Below are positions 21,297 through 33,168 of a stretch of DNA of 64,000 bases, piece after piece. The stretch's first letter is position 1; every line of letters starts with the position of its first letter. Where the stretch lies: NCBI GenBank assembly GCA_031308135.1, contig JAHLJT010000631.1, positions 7,408,764 to 7,472,763 on the forward strand, given 5' to 3'. The notes beneath the pieces were generated by a model. That model saw only the letters and a list, made by a program, of their open reading frames with translations, was not told the origin of the DNA and did not search any database. The translations under genes were made by a program, and so were the position numbers. The stretch comes from Acheta domesticus. Its lineage: Eukaryota; Arthropoda; Insecta; Orthoptera; Gryllidae.

Positions 21297-22006
21297 AGGC
21301 TGATTTACACTCTACCAGTACTGGTGTGCCAGTTACGAGTTTGCCAGCACCTGGACAGCGCTAGCGCTCTGTGCGACTGGCACTAGTTGTTTACACAGGG
21401 CTAGTAATGGCATGCAAGATGAGATATTCTTCTCGCTGCTGTTAGCTTATGTATACTCTTTGCGACGTGCTCCTGATAAGTTTTCGGCGCTCAGACAACA
21501 GTGTGCAAAGCAAGTGTTCCGTAAACATTTTATCCTATTCACTTAATCTACCTTTGAGAAGATATCTATCCCCATTTGATTTGCAACTGCCAGAAATGCG
21601 GCGTTTCTAGCCTCGCGGTTCTGGTAAAAACTACCCAAAAATGTTCCGATGCTGTATATAACCAGCCAAACTTGTCATTTCGTTCTTCCGTTATTCAACA
21701 GAACTTCTGTTCCCCAATCACTTTTAAAAATAATAAGATTAAGCTTAGGTTGATCACCGTGCAAGAATAAAGCAGTGTAAACGCGTGTTGGGACCCCGGG
21801 GCATCGCCATGGCGGACACCGTGGTGGTGGAGGAGAGCGTGAGCATGCCAGTAAACCAAACTTTCTTGTTCAGCTGGCATCGCCAGTGACTGGCGCGAAG
21901 GTCTTGCCAGTCATTGGCAACAAGGCGTTTACACGTTGCCAGTCACCACTTGCCAGTTGCTGGCAACCTCAACTGGCACGTTTACTGGCAACGTGTAAAT
22001 CAGCCT
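21297..22006. mobile_element. PIF/Harbinger-like non-autonomous DNA element
   Basis: Termini AGGCTGATTTACAC and its inverse are flanked by the same trinucleotide TAA (21294-21296 and 22007-22009), the TWA duplication typical of PIF/Harbinger. The 710-bp interior has no transposase. Both ends, especially 21880-22000, are packed with TGCCAGT/CTGGCA motifs in both orientations, plausible subterminal binding sites. Confidence 0.75.
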
Positions 22007-22015
22007 TAAGTATTG

Positions 22016-22236
22016 TCGTCGGCCCCGTAGCCGAGATCGCTAAGACAGTAGTGCCGTAGTGATCTTGGACTGTGTTGTCTCGGGTTGGAGTCCCGCCTCC
22101 GACATGGTTGTTTGTGTTCGTCCTTTCACCCCTATCATCACCATAGCGTTTCTTCCTCATACCATAGCGTTAAATCCAATAGTGGTCGCTAATCACCTAG
22201 TAGTTGATGGGACCTTAAATAACAAACAAAATACAT
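22016..22236 (+). mobile_element. SINE family B, copy 3
   Basis: Head TCGTCGGCCCCGTAGCCGAG (A-box region), B-box-like GGGTTGGAGTCCC near 22083, conserved body TAACGTTAAAT... GTTAAATCCAATAGTGGTCG and tail AACAAACAAAA. It begins only about 10 bp after the PIF-like element ends. Confidence 0.82.
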
Positions 22237-22309
22237 TTTAAATTCGGTGTCAATGAAATAGTCTCTTTAAGAACGCAATAAGTCGGCTGGGGAATACAGC
22301 TACAGTCGC

Positions 22310-22594
22310 TCCTTCGTTAATCTACTGACCAATTACGAATGAGAAGCAGGAGTTGTAAATAGCCGTCAACTCCATACTCTCGTACGTGATGTGGGGTTCG
22401 AGCCCACGCCCTCCTTGCATCGGCCTCTGCCTCGGCTGAGGGCGATACGTAGGGAGGCACTTCCAAGAATTCCTTGGAGTAAACATGATTAAGGATTTTG
22501 GAATATAAAGAAAAGTATACAAAGGTTACCATAACGTTAAAATGCATTAGTGGTCGCTAATGACCTAGCAGTTGATGCGACCTTAAATAACAAA
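22310..22594 (+). mobile_element. Composite SINE-like element with family B tail
   Basis: The last 65 bp (GCATTAGTGGTCGCTAATGA... CTTAAATAACAAA) equal the 3' end of family B. Upstream sequence differs but contains a B-box-like GGGTTCGAGCCCACG near 22396. This suggests a different tRNA-like head joined to the same tail, as happens when SINEs share a LINE partner. Confidence 0.5.
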
Positions 22595-22639
22595 AAGTAA
22601 TATCAGTAATGTAATGCATGAATGCGAGTACGTAATGGA

Positions 22640-23180
22640 CACTGCTGAAAAAAATAACAGGGTAAGAAACTCTAAAATTCGTTAGCATAACCTTGTGTCT
22701 CTTGCGGCTCGATCCAAATTTACTGTCTAATTTATTGGCGTTTTCGTTTAATTTTTCCTGCAATAATTTCTGGTTCTCGTTTACTTTGAATCCTGTAATT
22801 CTTTCTGATTTTACGTTCCTTAAATTTAACATCAAATGTATGAGTGTTTTCATTTACTTTTCGTAGAATTCTTTTTGATTTTGATTATTCTGATCTAGTT
22901 TATCCTGCATTTGAATTAACATATTTAATATCAAATTATTTGTTCCGATCGTGGTTTGCTCCGATTCGTCTCGTATCAGCGTTGACGAATCTCGTTGCCG
23001 CGACGCGCCAACTCATCATTATCAATATGGTTATGTACTGGATAATATGTTTCTCGTTCTGGCTCATTCATTTCTAGTAAATTGTTCTCCCTAGCGTCTG
23101 AAGCACAATCACGATCAGATATTATTTCCTCTTTCTGTTCCTCTTCCCTTTGGATTTTCTTACTTCTGGTTTCCATGTTT
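22640..23180 (-). pseudogene. Charged coiled-coil reading frames, possibly a retroelement gag start
   Basis: The minus strand has a 66-codon frame beginning METRSKKIQREEEQ (23176-22976). After a break, lysine/asparagine-rich coiled-coil sequence (NENQKLLQEKLNENANK) follows at 22853-22640. The composition is like N-terminal gag segments of LTR retrotransposons, and GGGGGAAAACGACC lies 60 bp upstream, but no LTR, zinc knuckle or pol is found. Function uncertain. Confidence 0.35.
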
Positions 23181-26100
23181 TAACTATTACGTAACTTTAA
23201 AATTTATTACACAAAATGTCGAACTGGCGGTCGTTTTCCCCCAACATGAAAATTTTACCACAAAGTTTCAATTCCCACTTTGGTGCTCTCTTTACTCAAA
23301 TATAACTCATATTTGGTTATATGAGTTGTATAAATATCACTCATATAGCTCGTATACTCAATATTTAATTTCAATTTTGGCAAGCTCAACTTTTATAATA
23401 CTCAGCAATACTCTGTGTTACATATCCCAGAGCTGCTGAAATTATTCCCTGTCTTCGTGGGTCTGAAAATAACCGGTATTACGAGAACACGACTCAGTAA
23501 AAATTTATGGTAATTAGAGAAAAACTTGTATTGGTGGTTACTCTCAAGACATATTAAAATAACTACGAAATGATAATACGTGATTTAAAAATGTTGCAGT
23601 AGCCTAGCAATATCAACTGTAAGTTACTATTTTAATTAATTTATGCCGATAATTTTTACATACAAACATTTATTTATACTTTAACCTTTACAAAATCTTT
23701 CGTAAATAAAAAAAAAATGAATTCCTTTTCGGATCTGTTGTTTTTATACTTTCAAAATATATCCCACTATGACAATTTTTACTTGAATTCTGACTTACTT
23801 GTATTTAATATTACACTTAAAAATTACGACCATCCTGCCCTTATACATTTCATGTGTACGTATTTTCAACTACATAAATTACATGCACTTCCCTGTACAG
23901 AAGAAATATGCAATCTTGGTGTTGGCCTGAATTTCCAAGTAAATCATCAGTCTGGCTGCAGCTTTATTCCATCCATCTTCTAATTTCTCACACAGTTTTG
24001 GAAACTGCGCCATCATAAATATTGTCTATTCCGATTTTAAACGTCTGGTCTCATTCGCGATTTTACTTTCTTTCTCACACAACGTCAATTAATTCATTAT
24101 TCACAACTTCAAAATCATTATAACGCTTTATACAAGTAAGTACTCTCTAGAATTTTTCACGTCTCAACCATGTCGCCGTTCTACATCTGTACTCGCCCGA
24201 GCTTCAAAATCGTCTGACGATTTTCAGTAGTTAATCTTCCTCTTCCCGATCGTGTACTATCTCCATTGCTTCACTAGCATATTCAATGATATTCTTTCTT
24301 TCCTTGAACAGCATTCAGTTCTTTTGTTCTTTCCAAAAAAACCGTATTATTAAATTATTTATTATTGTGATATACCAATTATTTAGGCAATAAATAATTA
24401 CGAAAAAGATGGAATATTCGGTTTTTACAGGTAAAGAGTAGACGATCGCATGTGGTTGCTAGGGAGCCGAGCGAGGTTCATCTTACAATCACAGGGGCAT
24501 TGAAACCAGTGGAGGTGTACAGCCGGGGACCGTTCGTCGATTATAATTAAAAATGACCGGATACGAGAGGGGCTTTGGAAAAAGAATTGAAGTCTGTTAC
24601 TTGGGAAGAAGAAAGTTTTGACTCGCCCTATTCTGTTACGAGACAGCAAACCGAACAGGTCAATGCTAGAGATTATTGCGTGTGAAGTCGGAAATTTCTA
24701 AGGAGTTTGGACTTTAACTTTTGTTCGTGAAAGAATAATAGGACTGTGGATTATTATAGCTGGTACGATCGATTTTTAATTTAATAAGGGTTAATAAGAA
24801 TTGTTGAAAATTATCGGAGTAAAGACATAGGGCAGAATAATATCAAATTGGGACTTTGAACATATTGTGCAGCATTTTTATGCAGACATTATGCAGTGAA
24901 ACCGGACGTGTCTACGTGGGAAGTGTTAAATTTTCAAGAGTCAAGGACGGAACAGTAATAGAGCTGTGATAATAGGATTCTTGTCACAAACTGTAAAATT
25001 AAACAGGGAATAAATCGTAGATAGGTTAGCGGAGTTCGAATCATTAAGTTCGCGGCTAGATGCACACCTGATGCACGAGATAGCAGTGTTCGCAACAGGT
25101 TAGGAGATTATCGGCGATAGGTAACGAAGATCGCGGTAGAAGAAAGAAGAATGGACATCTCGACGCCTGGAATTCGTCGTCCGCAGATCTTCGTGGCGCC
25201 GTCTGAGAAAAGAGCTCTGGTATTGTGAAAACTGATCAGACATTTTCTAAAGGGTCATGACCGAACTGAACATTTATTAAAATGGCAATAGTTACATTGG
25301 TAATGAGGATTGGAATGACCGTTGATTTAAAAAGTTTAATTGAATAAACCAGTTTGTTAATGTTTGAAGGAACACAAGATTTAATGATTATTATGCGATT
25401 CTGCATAATTAGTAGTTAGCAATCAATAGGCAAATAGAAAAAACTTTCAGATGTTTATCGTCCCCCGTATGGCGGGCGGATGGGATTGCCCAGGCAGTAA
25501 ATGGTAAGAAAACGGTAATTAACTGCTTAAATCAAAATTACGAACCTACTATCGTGCAAAAATAAAAGGAGAAATTCATTATTAAGTGTTGTTTTTACTG
25601 AGCTAGCTGGGAAAATTAGTGAATATTCTATTTAGTGAGCATTCCGCGTATTGGCGGATTGAGGTATATAGAAAAGTCTTGAGGTATATAAAAAGTGATG
25701 CGGTATAAAAATTCTGGAAGATTTTCATTTCAATAATAAAGAGAGGGAATTAGATTCGTTACATTATATGAACCACATTATGTTCTTTTGTTATTTCCTT
25801 CTTATTTAATACCTTATTATTAAATTAATTATTATAATTAATTATTTTTAATTTAAGTAACCATATATTATAAATACTTTACAGAACTTCATGTCCTCCT
25901 TATTTAAGCAACGTACATCCCCCAACTTCACGTTTCTTCTTTAATTATCCTCTAGTTATGGGAATATATCGTCGTACTTCGCGGTTATATTGTAATTAAT
26001 TTAAAATAAATGTATGTGAGATATTGTAACTCCTCTCAATACATTTTGTTTTTTTAATAAAATAAGTGCCATCGAACAAAAACAAAACAAATTCATCTGA

Positions 26101-26295
26101 CTGTATCCGCAGCTTCTGATCTTAATGTAGCACAGTTCATAAACAAATGATTCATATACTTGAATTAAAATAAAATAATAGTAAGACTCTCGAAAAGTAT
26201 GGTACAACATGCAGTAAAAGTGAATTTATTTCGTGCTAATACGTTTTTGCTTGTTATTGTCTTCTACACAGGGCTCGATGCGCGCTGATGACTGA
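23181..26295. other. Long AT-rich stretch, no gene supported
   Basis: Short frames only. 24430-25230 is less AT-rich and contains CTTCGTGGCGCCGTCTGAGA near 25188, vaguely like a primer-binding region, but no flanking long terminal repeats were recognised. Confidence 0.4.
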
Positions 26296-27083
26296 CCTTA
26301 ATCGAGAGAACAGTTGTTACGAGGGAAATAAGAAAGTAGTCGAAGGACGCTACATGTCTTTTGGGGAAATTATGAGAGGGAACTACGAAAGGTAATTATG
26401 GGAAGGAAACATGAAAAGTTGGATGAAAATATACATATTTCACACCGAGTCAAGTTAACGTCTAGTTAATTAATTAAAAAGGAAGTCCGTATAATTAAAA
26501 TTATGTAAGCAAATATATCCACGGGTGTACTATTAAAATTATGTACCATGGACGTTAACCTGTCCTAATGATCCCGGACGACAAAAATTCCTCGGACCAT
26601 AGGCCTATTAGTTTTCATCGCCACTCGATCATTAGAACCCTTACAACGTGCTTGCTGCATAATTAACTCGTATTTTGCTTGTAGGACGCCACTCGGGTTA
26701 TCGGCATCGTGTTGCAACGCGTTCTACTGGCAAAATAAAATGCTACTCTTACCACTAGTAATGTAAACTATAATAGTTATATATGTACTAAGGGCATTAT
26801 AAGGGTTCTAATGATCGAGCGGTGAGAAAAACATGTGGGCCTACGTTTTCAGGGCTTTTTGTCGCACGAGATCATTAGAACCAGTTAACACCTGTGGTAC
26901 ATTCGTAATTTTAATGATTCCTATTGACTTCTTTACTAATTTATTAGTTGATAACTTGACTCAGTTTGCCTTCCCATCTTCCCCTACCATATTTCCCTTT
27001 CATAATTTCCTCCATAAGAGAAAATGTAGCACCATTCAACTGCTTTCATATTTCCCTCGTAACGACGATCCTCTCAATCCAGG
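26296..27083. mobile_element. Foldback element with arms of about 360 bp
   Basis: The two halves are inverted copies: left GTTACGAGGGAAATA (26317) pairs with right TATTTCCCTCGTAAC (27050), left GAGTCAAGTTAACG (26449) with right GATAACTTGACTC, and left CTCGATCATTAGAACCC (26625) with right GGGTTCTAATGATCGAG (26804). The loop is roughly 26665-26790. No transposase frame is recognised; the open frame 26833-27207 merely crosses the right arm. The arms have diverged, so it is not a fresh assembly artefact. Confidence 0.75.
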
Positions 27084-27184
27084 TAAGTTATGCGTGTATA
27101 TCGAACTCCGTATGGAAGGCAATAACGTGTCAGTAAAAATAAATATATTTTTTTACTTCTTGGCAATGGGTTTGTGCTACTGTG

Positions 27185-27412
27185 CTGTCGTCGGCCAGCA
27201 CTCGTAGTGCGCGCAGGGGTGCGGACGGGCGGGCGGGCCGGCCGGGGGAGGCAGCGGAGCGCGAGCCTTTAATTGGAGCTTCTAGCTGCTCTGATATTGA
27301 GTCGATTGCCGCCGCCCCTCCAGGCGCGCCCCGGCCCGGCCCGACCCGGCCCGGCCCGGCGGTGGCGTCTCGCGCCCTTTGCGAGCCACCCCGCCCCGCC
27401 GCGAAGGCGATA
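27185..27412. other. GC-rich island 4
   Basis: About 230 bp of CpG-rich sequence (GGGCGGGCGGGCCGGCCGGG near 27227, CCCGGCCCGG repeats near 27330), sharply bounded by AT-rich DNA. Open frames on both strands reflect composition. Confidence 0.6.
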
Positions 27413-27699
27413 CATTAATAATTAAACTCTTTTGACTTTCTCGCCTCACGAATACTTCGTAAGAAGAGAATGTTATACATTCGTGCGCCGGAAAACGGCG
27501 AGTTTTCGCCAGAAAAAGGTTGGGTTTGGTAGCCAGAAATAGCTGGGGTTTGGTAACGAAAAATTTCATAAAAGCTGTTGCCAATTTAGAAAAAAAAAAT
27601 CCTCTATCTCGTGTAGCCAAAATCCATGTTTTGTTGCTTCTTGATACTGCAAAATCGATTGACGGCAAAACGTCCGTCCGTCTGTCTTTCTGTCCGTCA
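27413..27699. other. Unassigned sequence
   Basis: Repeated AAGCTGTTGCCA/GGTTTGGTA-like words near 27520-27560 and a CCGTCCGTCTGTC tract near 27672. No feature called. Confidence 0.4.
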
Positions 27700-28255
27700 G
27701 TCTGTGGTCAACGCTAGGCCTATCAGTTCGTGGCGCCCTGCATCGGTATTCTGGAATTCAATAGGGTGTTGGCCTACCCTTAGCCTTGATGACAGCTTCA
27801 AGCATGCAAGCATCTTCAAAGCAAGCACTTTCAATCAGGTACTGGAAGGTTTCTTGGGGAATGGCAGCCCATTCTTCACGAAGTGCTACACTGATGAGAG
27901 GTATCGATGTAGGTCGGTGAGGCCTGTCACGAAATCGGTGTTCCAAAACATCCCAAAGGTGTTGGATAGGATTCAGGTCAGGACTCAATTCAGGCTAGTC
28001 CATTACAGGGATGTTATTGTCGCGTCACCACTCCGCCACAGGCCATGCAGTGTGATCAAATGCTCAATCGTGTTGAAAGATGCAATCGCCATCCCCGAAT
28101 TGCTCCTCAACAGTGGGAAGTAATAAGGTGTTTAAAACATCAACGTAGGCCTGTGCCGTGATAGTGCTACGCGAAACAAGGGGTGCGAGCCTCCTCCATG
28201 AAAAACAGGACCACACCATAGCACCACCGCCTCCGTGTACGGATACGTTTGATCA
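27700..28255 (-). pseudogene. Tc1-like transposase, C-terminal part
   Basis: The minus frame 27988-27758 reads SPDLNPIQHLWDVLEHRF, the third catalytic block of Tc1 transposase, followed by EEWAAIPQETFQYLI, the usual C-terminal region. Upstream, in broken frames, FFMEEARTPCF and MDWP-like pieces are recognisable up to 28255. Stops and shifts separate them. The DNA-binding N-terminus is absent; a GC-rich block begins where it should continue. Confidence 0.8.
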
Positions 28256-28400
28256 CGTAGAGTATTTCGGCCCACTGTGCGCCTTCCACCGCCCCTCCCC
28301 GCCTAGTGACCGTCGCCCTTGTCTGCGCTCCCCGCGTGCTGTCGCCCCTCGAGCCGCTCGGGGATCTGGAACGAGCTGCGCGTCGCAGTCTCCGTAAATA
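28256..28400. other. GC-rich island 5
   Basis: About 130 bp of GC-rich sequence (CACCGCCCCTCCCCGCC near 28288, CCCCTCGAGCCGCTCGGGG near 28345) directly at the broken end of the Tc1 fragment. Confidence 0.5.
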
Positions 28401-28679
28401 TCCCCGATTTAAAAGCTTTGTTTCCTTTGATGACGGCAGTGTAAAAGGGAATATTACTTTCTTCGGATTTTAATGCGCCCTGCGGCTGATGGTTTTACAG
28501 CACGCTGGTTTACCGTAGTAGGGTGCTTGAGCTAGTTGGATTTTTTTTCTCAAAGTAACCCAAACGTCTTCAACGTTCTTGTTATTGGTGGATCCTTTTA
28601 AATGTGCGTCATTAATTCTTTATGGACGAGTTGCTTGTTGTTAGTTCACAAATGAAGCTTCCCACCTAGGGAGTACGTG
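28401..28679. other. Unassigned sequence
   Basis: Nothing recognised. Confidence 0.4.
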
Positions 28680-29160
28680 ACCTTGTCGTTGGTGGTGGAG
28701 CTTGAGTACCCCTATGATCATGAGAACTATGCCGGCGGTAACGTAGCTACTGGTAGGGCCTCCCTTGCCGGGCAGGTCGAAGGGGAGGGGTCAGACGAAG
28801 ATGTACTCGAGAAGAGGACCTAACTGCCAGAAAAATATCCACAGCAGAGAGCCTGAACGGCAGCTCCGACGAAGGCCTTTGTCATGAAGAAAAGAGCCTC
28901 GAAAAACATATCCCTAACCTTGGGTGTTCAGAGCTCCCTTACGCAGGGATATGTGTGAAGCCTTCAACGGTCGGAGCAACAGCGATGAAGCTGGTGTAAA
29001 GAGTGGAAGAAGCAACCCTATTCATGAGGTTTGTACATGTAATGTGTCAGGTAGAGATCTACAGCCTTTGCCGGCAACCTGCCTAGAGGAAGTAAACCTT
29101 GAAACAGTGCAAGCCTGAAGGCACAAAAGTAGAAGCCCCACCATCAGGATACCCAGCTAT
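28680..29160 (+). other. Possible LINE 5' leader segment
   Basis: A less AT-rich block with GTACCCCTATGATCATGAG, GGGCAGGTCGAAGGGGAGG and short plus-strand frames (28924-29118). The style resembles leaders of non-LTR elements, but no endonuclease or reverse transcriptase follows. Tentative. Confidence 0.3.
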
Positions 29161-29837
29161 AGGTCGGTAGCCTGTACTAGGGAATTTGTATTACTCAAAA
29201 GACTCGAGAAAGAAGCCAGACTGCACCAAATGTTGGCGGCAATGGCAAGTTTCATATATGAATACGAATTATTTGGCTCGCTGTCGTCATCGTTTGCACC
29301 CTGGTAAGGACAAAGTCGACCACATCCTGGATGAGAATTCGGAAGGCTGACTTTTCTGATCCGTCGTTGCCCTGGTCTCAGATTTATTCCGTGCAGATGC
29401 AAGAGTTGTTCCCTAAACAACCGATCATGGACAGCGGACACGTCTTTCCTTACCAGTTTTTTATTTACACTTCGTTTCTTATTTCCCAGATCTTCGCCAT
29501 CATGATTAGCCATTCTCACCTTTGATGAAAGAAATTTACGAACCGGTGTCGGCGAACATTATTTATTGAGAGTTTCAATTTGATTCTGTTTTGAGACACC
29601 AAAGAAAATGATATTTTAAAGAAAATATGTTGAAACTTGAAAAATACCTAGGTCCTGGTAATTTTAAATGTGATTAAATTGGTAGATAACGAAATGGTCT
29701 TGAAAACACAAACCGCGAAAACGGAGATTTCTCTTTCCAGCATCAGAAGATTACATCCGATTCACATTTTTTAACAGAGGTATCACTGCTCAGGTAATAT
29801 TTTGTGTGGAATAACAATAATAATAATAGTAATAATA
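29161..29837. other. Unassigned sequence
   Basis: A 120-codon minus frame at 29519-29157 has no recognised domain. A short (TAATAATAG)n tract is at 29815-29838. Confidence 0.35.
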
Positions 29838-29965
29838 AAAGCCGCCCCCGTGGCGTATATGTTGCGGCAGCCGTCATCTGCGCCGAGGACAAGGCTGCTG
29901 GTTCGAGTCCTGCGTAGGCACGGTCATATTTCTGATTTTCCTTTCATCATCCTTTCACCTCATAA
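29838..29965 (+). mobile_element. tRNA-derived SINE-like element, third family
   Basis: GCCGCCCCCGTGGCGTATAT is followed 65 bp later by a B-box-like GCTGGTTCGAGTCCTGC (29890-29906), the spacing of a polymerase III promoter. A pyrimidine-rich body (TTTCATCATCCTTTCACC) follows, as in SINE family B. Short, single copy in the window. Confidence 0.45.
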
Positions 29966-30044
29966 TTTACACTTAAAGGCGTAACAGTCTTGTCGCACCG
30001 AGAGATGCAACTGAAGCTGATCCTAAAAGTTACATACGTTAATC

Positions 30045-31177
30045 GTGTAATATTTTTCTATGTTCTAGATAGCTTTTAAACAATCTTAAAAACCTATCTT
30101 GGATGCCTATTTCTTGCAACCTCTTCAACAGGATTTATGATTGACAGTGTCAAATGCTTTCGAGTAGTCAATGAATATTGCCATTACCTCCTTTCCTTTA
30201 TCGAGATAATTATGTACATAATTAGTGACTTGAACCAAGGCTTCTTCTGTACTCTTGCCCTTCTGAAATCCATATTGGTATGCGTGAAATACATGTTTTT
30301 CACACATATATTAAGTTTTTGTACAATGTATTTCTCAAATATTTTTTCAATCACTGCGAGGATACATATTGGTCTGTAGTTATTCAGCTCACTCATGTCT
30401 ACATTTTTGTTAATAAGCCTAATAATGGAGCTTTTCAATCCTTCTGGGAATATACCATTTCTAATGCAGTTGTTTATTAATTTGCATAAAATTCCACTTA
30501 GTACATCTGCATTATTCACAATATCTGTTGTTCTGTTATTCCATCAATTTGTTTCCATTGTTCACAGTATTTGTTATTCCATCAATTCCTGGAGCTTTTT
30601 TTATGCTAATTTCCTTTTTTATTATTTTGATCAAGTCTTTTTCATTTGTACAGGGTAAATAGAAGCTGCAGTCTGTTGTTTGTTCATGAAGATTCATCAT
30701 TTGTCTATTTTTACTGGAGTTAACTGTTATATTGCTTCCTGTTATGTCCTCTATTTGTTGAATGAAATGGTCAGCAAACTTATTAACTAGTATATCAATT
30801 TTGAAGTGGCTTCCAAATGCCAGCTGCAGTTTGTCATCAATATTTTTATCTGTTTTCCTATTTCGGATGTTGTTCACCTCCTTCCATATTCCTCGGCAAT
30901 CATTTTCGTTACTTTTAAAGTATCGATCATGATATTCTTTCTTAGCATTTCTGATTTCATTGTTGACTTTGTTCCTGTATTGGTTGTTGGCACTTGCATA
31001 TGGTTCCTTGTTGGGGTTAGACTTCCATTTCTTGAATAATATGTCCCTTTCTTTTATAATAATGATCAGTTTATCTGTCACCCATTTTTTATTCATGTTT
31101 CTATTTGTGGAGTTACTATGATGGTTTTTTTCTAATGTTTTGGTATTATTCCTATATGTTGATTTAAAAACGTTCAC
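30045..31177 (-). pseudogene. Reverse transcriptase, N-terminal half only (CR1-type)
   Basis: Frame 31177-30536 gives a lysine/asparagine-rich linker and KKAPGIDGI; 30519-30184 gives ELNNYRPICILAVIEKIFEK; 30307-30125 gives YGFQKGKSTEEAL and IFIDYSKAFDTVNH, the first catalytic aspartate block. At least three frame changes separate these. The GxPQG and YADD blocks never appear because the element ends at about 30045. Confidence 0.8.
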
Positions 31178-31252
31178 AATATTCTCTAAAAACTTTTCTT
31201 CATTTTCATCTTCACAATCATTCCAACTGTGGTTCCTGATGGTAAATTCGAT

Positions 31253-32070
31253 TCATTTGTTGTCATATATTTTAACAGTTGTTTTGTTGGTATCTCTGCC
31301 CATTTTTAAGGTGTTTAATACTTTGGGTTTATACTGAATGACTACGGGGTAATGATCAGGAATTTTGTACCTAAGTGTGGCAGACCAAATTTCCTTAGCC
31401 TGTGATCTTACAAAGATTAGGGAGCATATTTTTTCCTTCTCTGATTTACTCTCTTCTATAGCATTCACAAACCCATTACCATATAGAAGTAACTCGTATT
31501 CATTTACTGTTTTGTTTCTTTCTAGTATATTAAATATTGGTGTCACCAATTATGAGTGCAGGATGGTCGCCGCAGTCTTCTACTAAGGTCTTCAATTCTT
31601 TAAGGAAAGCTATGTTGTTTGAGTTGGGTGGCTTATAAACTATGATTATTTCTGTAATAATTAAATTTTGGCCTGTTTTAATGGTGCCAGTTATGGCTTC
31701 AAATGGGTATGCATTATAGTTTACACTATCAAAAATTAGATTATTTTTGTAGAATACTAGTATTCCCCCTCCTGATTTAGTTGCTCGTAGCGAGTAGCTT
31801 CTTTTGTAGCCTGCTAGGAAGTAGTGTTCTACATTTTGTTCTTTCAGATTAGCTTCTGTCACTCAAATAATATCAAAGGAGCTATTAAGATGACCAAGAG
31901 CTCATTCCAGTGTCTTTTTAGTGAGCGAATGTTAATATGAAAAACAGATAGTTTGCATTTTGCTGGATGACATTCATCAGATTTAATGAGAAATTCTTCC
32001 CACTGCTCAATATTTTCACACGCCTTAAAGTTCACTTGATGATTTCTTATCTCACTAATGGTCCAATCCA
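31253..32070 (-). pseudogene. AP-like endonuclease of the CR1-type LINE
   Basis: Begins VFHINIRSLKRHWNELLVIL (near 31945-31890), the catalytic asparagine block. It continues in a new frame with KSGGGILVFYKNNL and VYKPPNSNN, reaches IIGDTNI near 31535, and ends in 31549-31253 with a linker. Frame breaks occur near 31860 and 31540. The nicking enzyme is therefore inactive. Confidence 0.75.
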
Positions 32071-32192
32071 TTGCGAAGTAGTTTATGTAGTTTGACCTAG
32101 CTTTTAACAATTGTAACATTTGTTCAAATCCTTAACACTGGTGGCTGCAATTACATTGCCATTTTCTTCTTTCCTCACTAGTATTGACACAT

Positions 32193-33016
32193 TTATACCA
32201 CACTAATGTTTTTTACCTTTGCTTGTGTTCGCAGTTCTTTTAGGAGATTCCTGTTTTCTGGCGTTAAAGCTTCGTTGAGATACAGGCGATCACCATTTAG
32301 TTTATCCTCCCTACTCATGTTGTTCCACCATTGAATTCCTTTCTTTCTAAAAGCATTTCTTTGATTTTCTTCCTTAAACTTGACCACTAGTATTTTGCTT
32401 CTTTTCATTGGGATTATTTGTGCTTGCGTATTATTTGTGCTCACATTCCGTATCGGCACCTATTTTCTCTGCTATTTTCGTGTATTCTTCCATTGGTGAG
32501 GCGTTGTCGGCTGCTGTAATCTCGTGTATTTCAACGTATTTTCTCTTCTTGTATTGCTCCATTTTGCTAATTTTTGTTGAGAGGTTGGTTAGTTCCATAT
32601 CCTTTCTTGCCAAGTTTCCCTTGAGTACGTTCACTTCTTGTTTCAGAATTTTATCTTCTTTGATACTCTCGTCTAACTTTGCAGCCATCTCGTTGAATTT
32701 CTCCGACATATGCTGGACGGATTTTATCAGTTCATGCATTAGTTTCTTCATACTTGGTGATAATGCTGGGTCCACGTTTAAAAGATCATCTTCTGAATTC
32801 TCATCTCTGGGATGTGAATTATCATTCCGTTGATGTCCTTGTATATTTTATTGACTCTGCATTGTGAACACCGCCATTTTGCTTTTGCATCACGCGATTT
32901 CGCTATAAAAGTACGTTCCGATTTTTAGCATGATCCAAAATGCTACGGTTTCCGCAACCCATACATTTTACACCGTCGTCTTGCATTTCTTCTTCACATA
33001 GATTGCACATAATCAT
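32193..33016 (-). pseudogene. ORF1 of the CR1-type LINE: zinc finger plus coiled coil
   Basis: Starts near 33016 with MIMCNLCEEEMQDDGVKCMG, a PHD-like cysteine cluster (CxxC, CxxC). After a frame change, MDPALSPSMKKLMHELIKSV opens a long coiled coil (32775-32431), then KILVVKFKEENQRNAFRKKG and LYLNEALTPENRNLL at 32459-32193, a nucleic-acid-binding segment like that of FP-type ORF1 proteins. ORF1 proteins coat the LINE RNA. Broken by at least two shifts. Confidence 0.72.
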
Positions 33017-33123
33017 GATTTGGCGATAAAATGCGACTACGGTTTCACAAAAACACTACACAACACTTGAGCGGCGGGAGCTACACGAGAGCACGTCTAC
33101 ACAGTACGAGTGCCGGAAACTAA

Positions 33124-33126
33124 CTG

Positions 33127-33168
<42 letters not shown>

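Larger units (their letters stand above)
30045..33123 (-). mobile_element. CR1-type LINE with intact 5' end but missing 3' half
   Basis: Minus-strand order: leader next to (TAA)n at 33123, ORF1 with zinc-finger and coiled coil (33016-32193), endonuclease (32070-31253), and the start of the reverse transcriptase ending just after its first catalytic block (about 30150), with residual codons to about 30050. The rest of the reverse transcriptase and the 3' end are absent. This is the opposite of the usual 5' truncation, so a later deletion or rearrangement removed it. Confidence 0.82.

Noticed and set aside
24430..25230. LTR and primer-binding site
   Set aside because: Only a vague TGGCGCC string was seen; no paired long terminal repeats, gag or pol in the matching orientation.
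26833..27207. 124-codon plus frame as a gene
   Set aside because: It crosses the right arm of a palindrome and runs into a GC-rich island; no domain is present.
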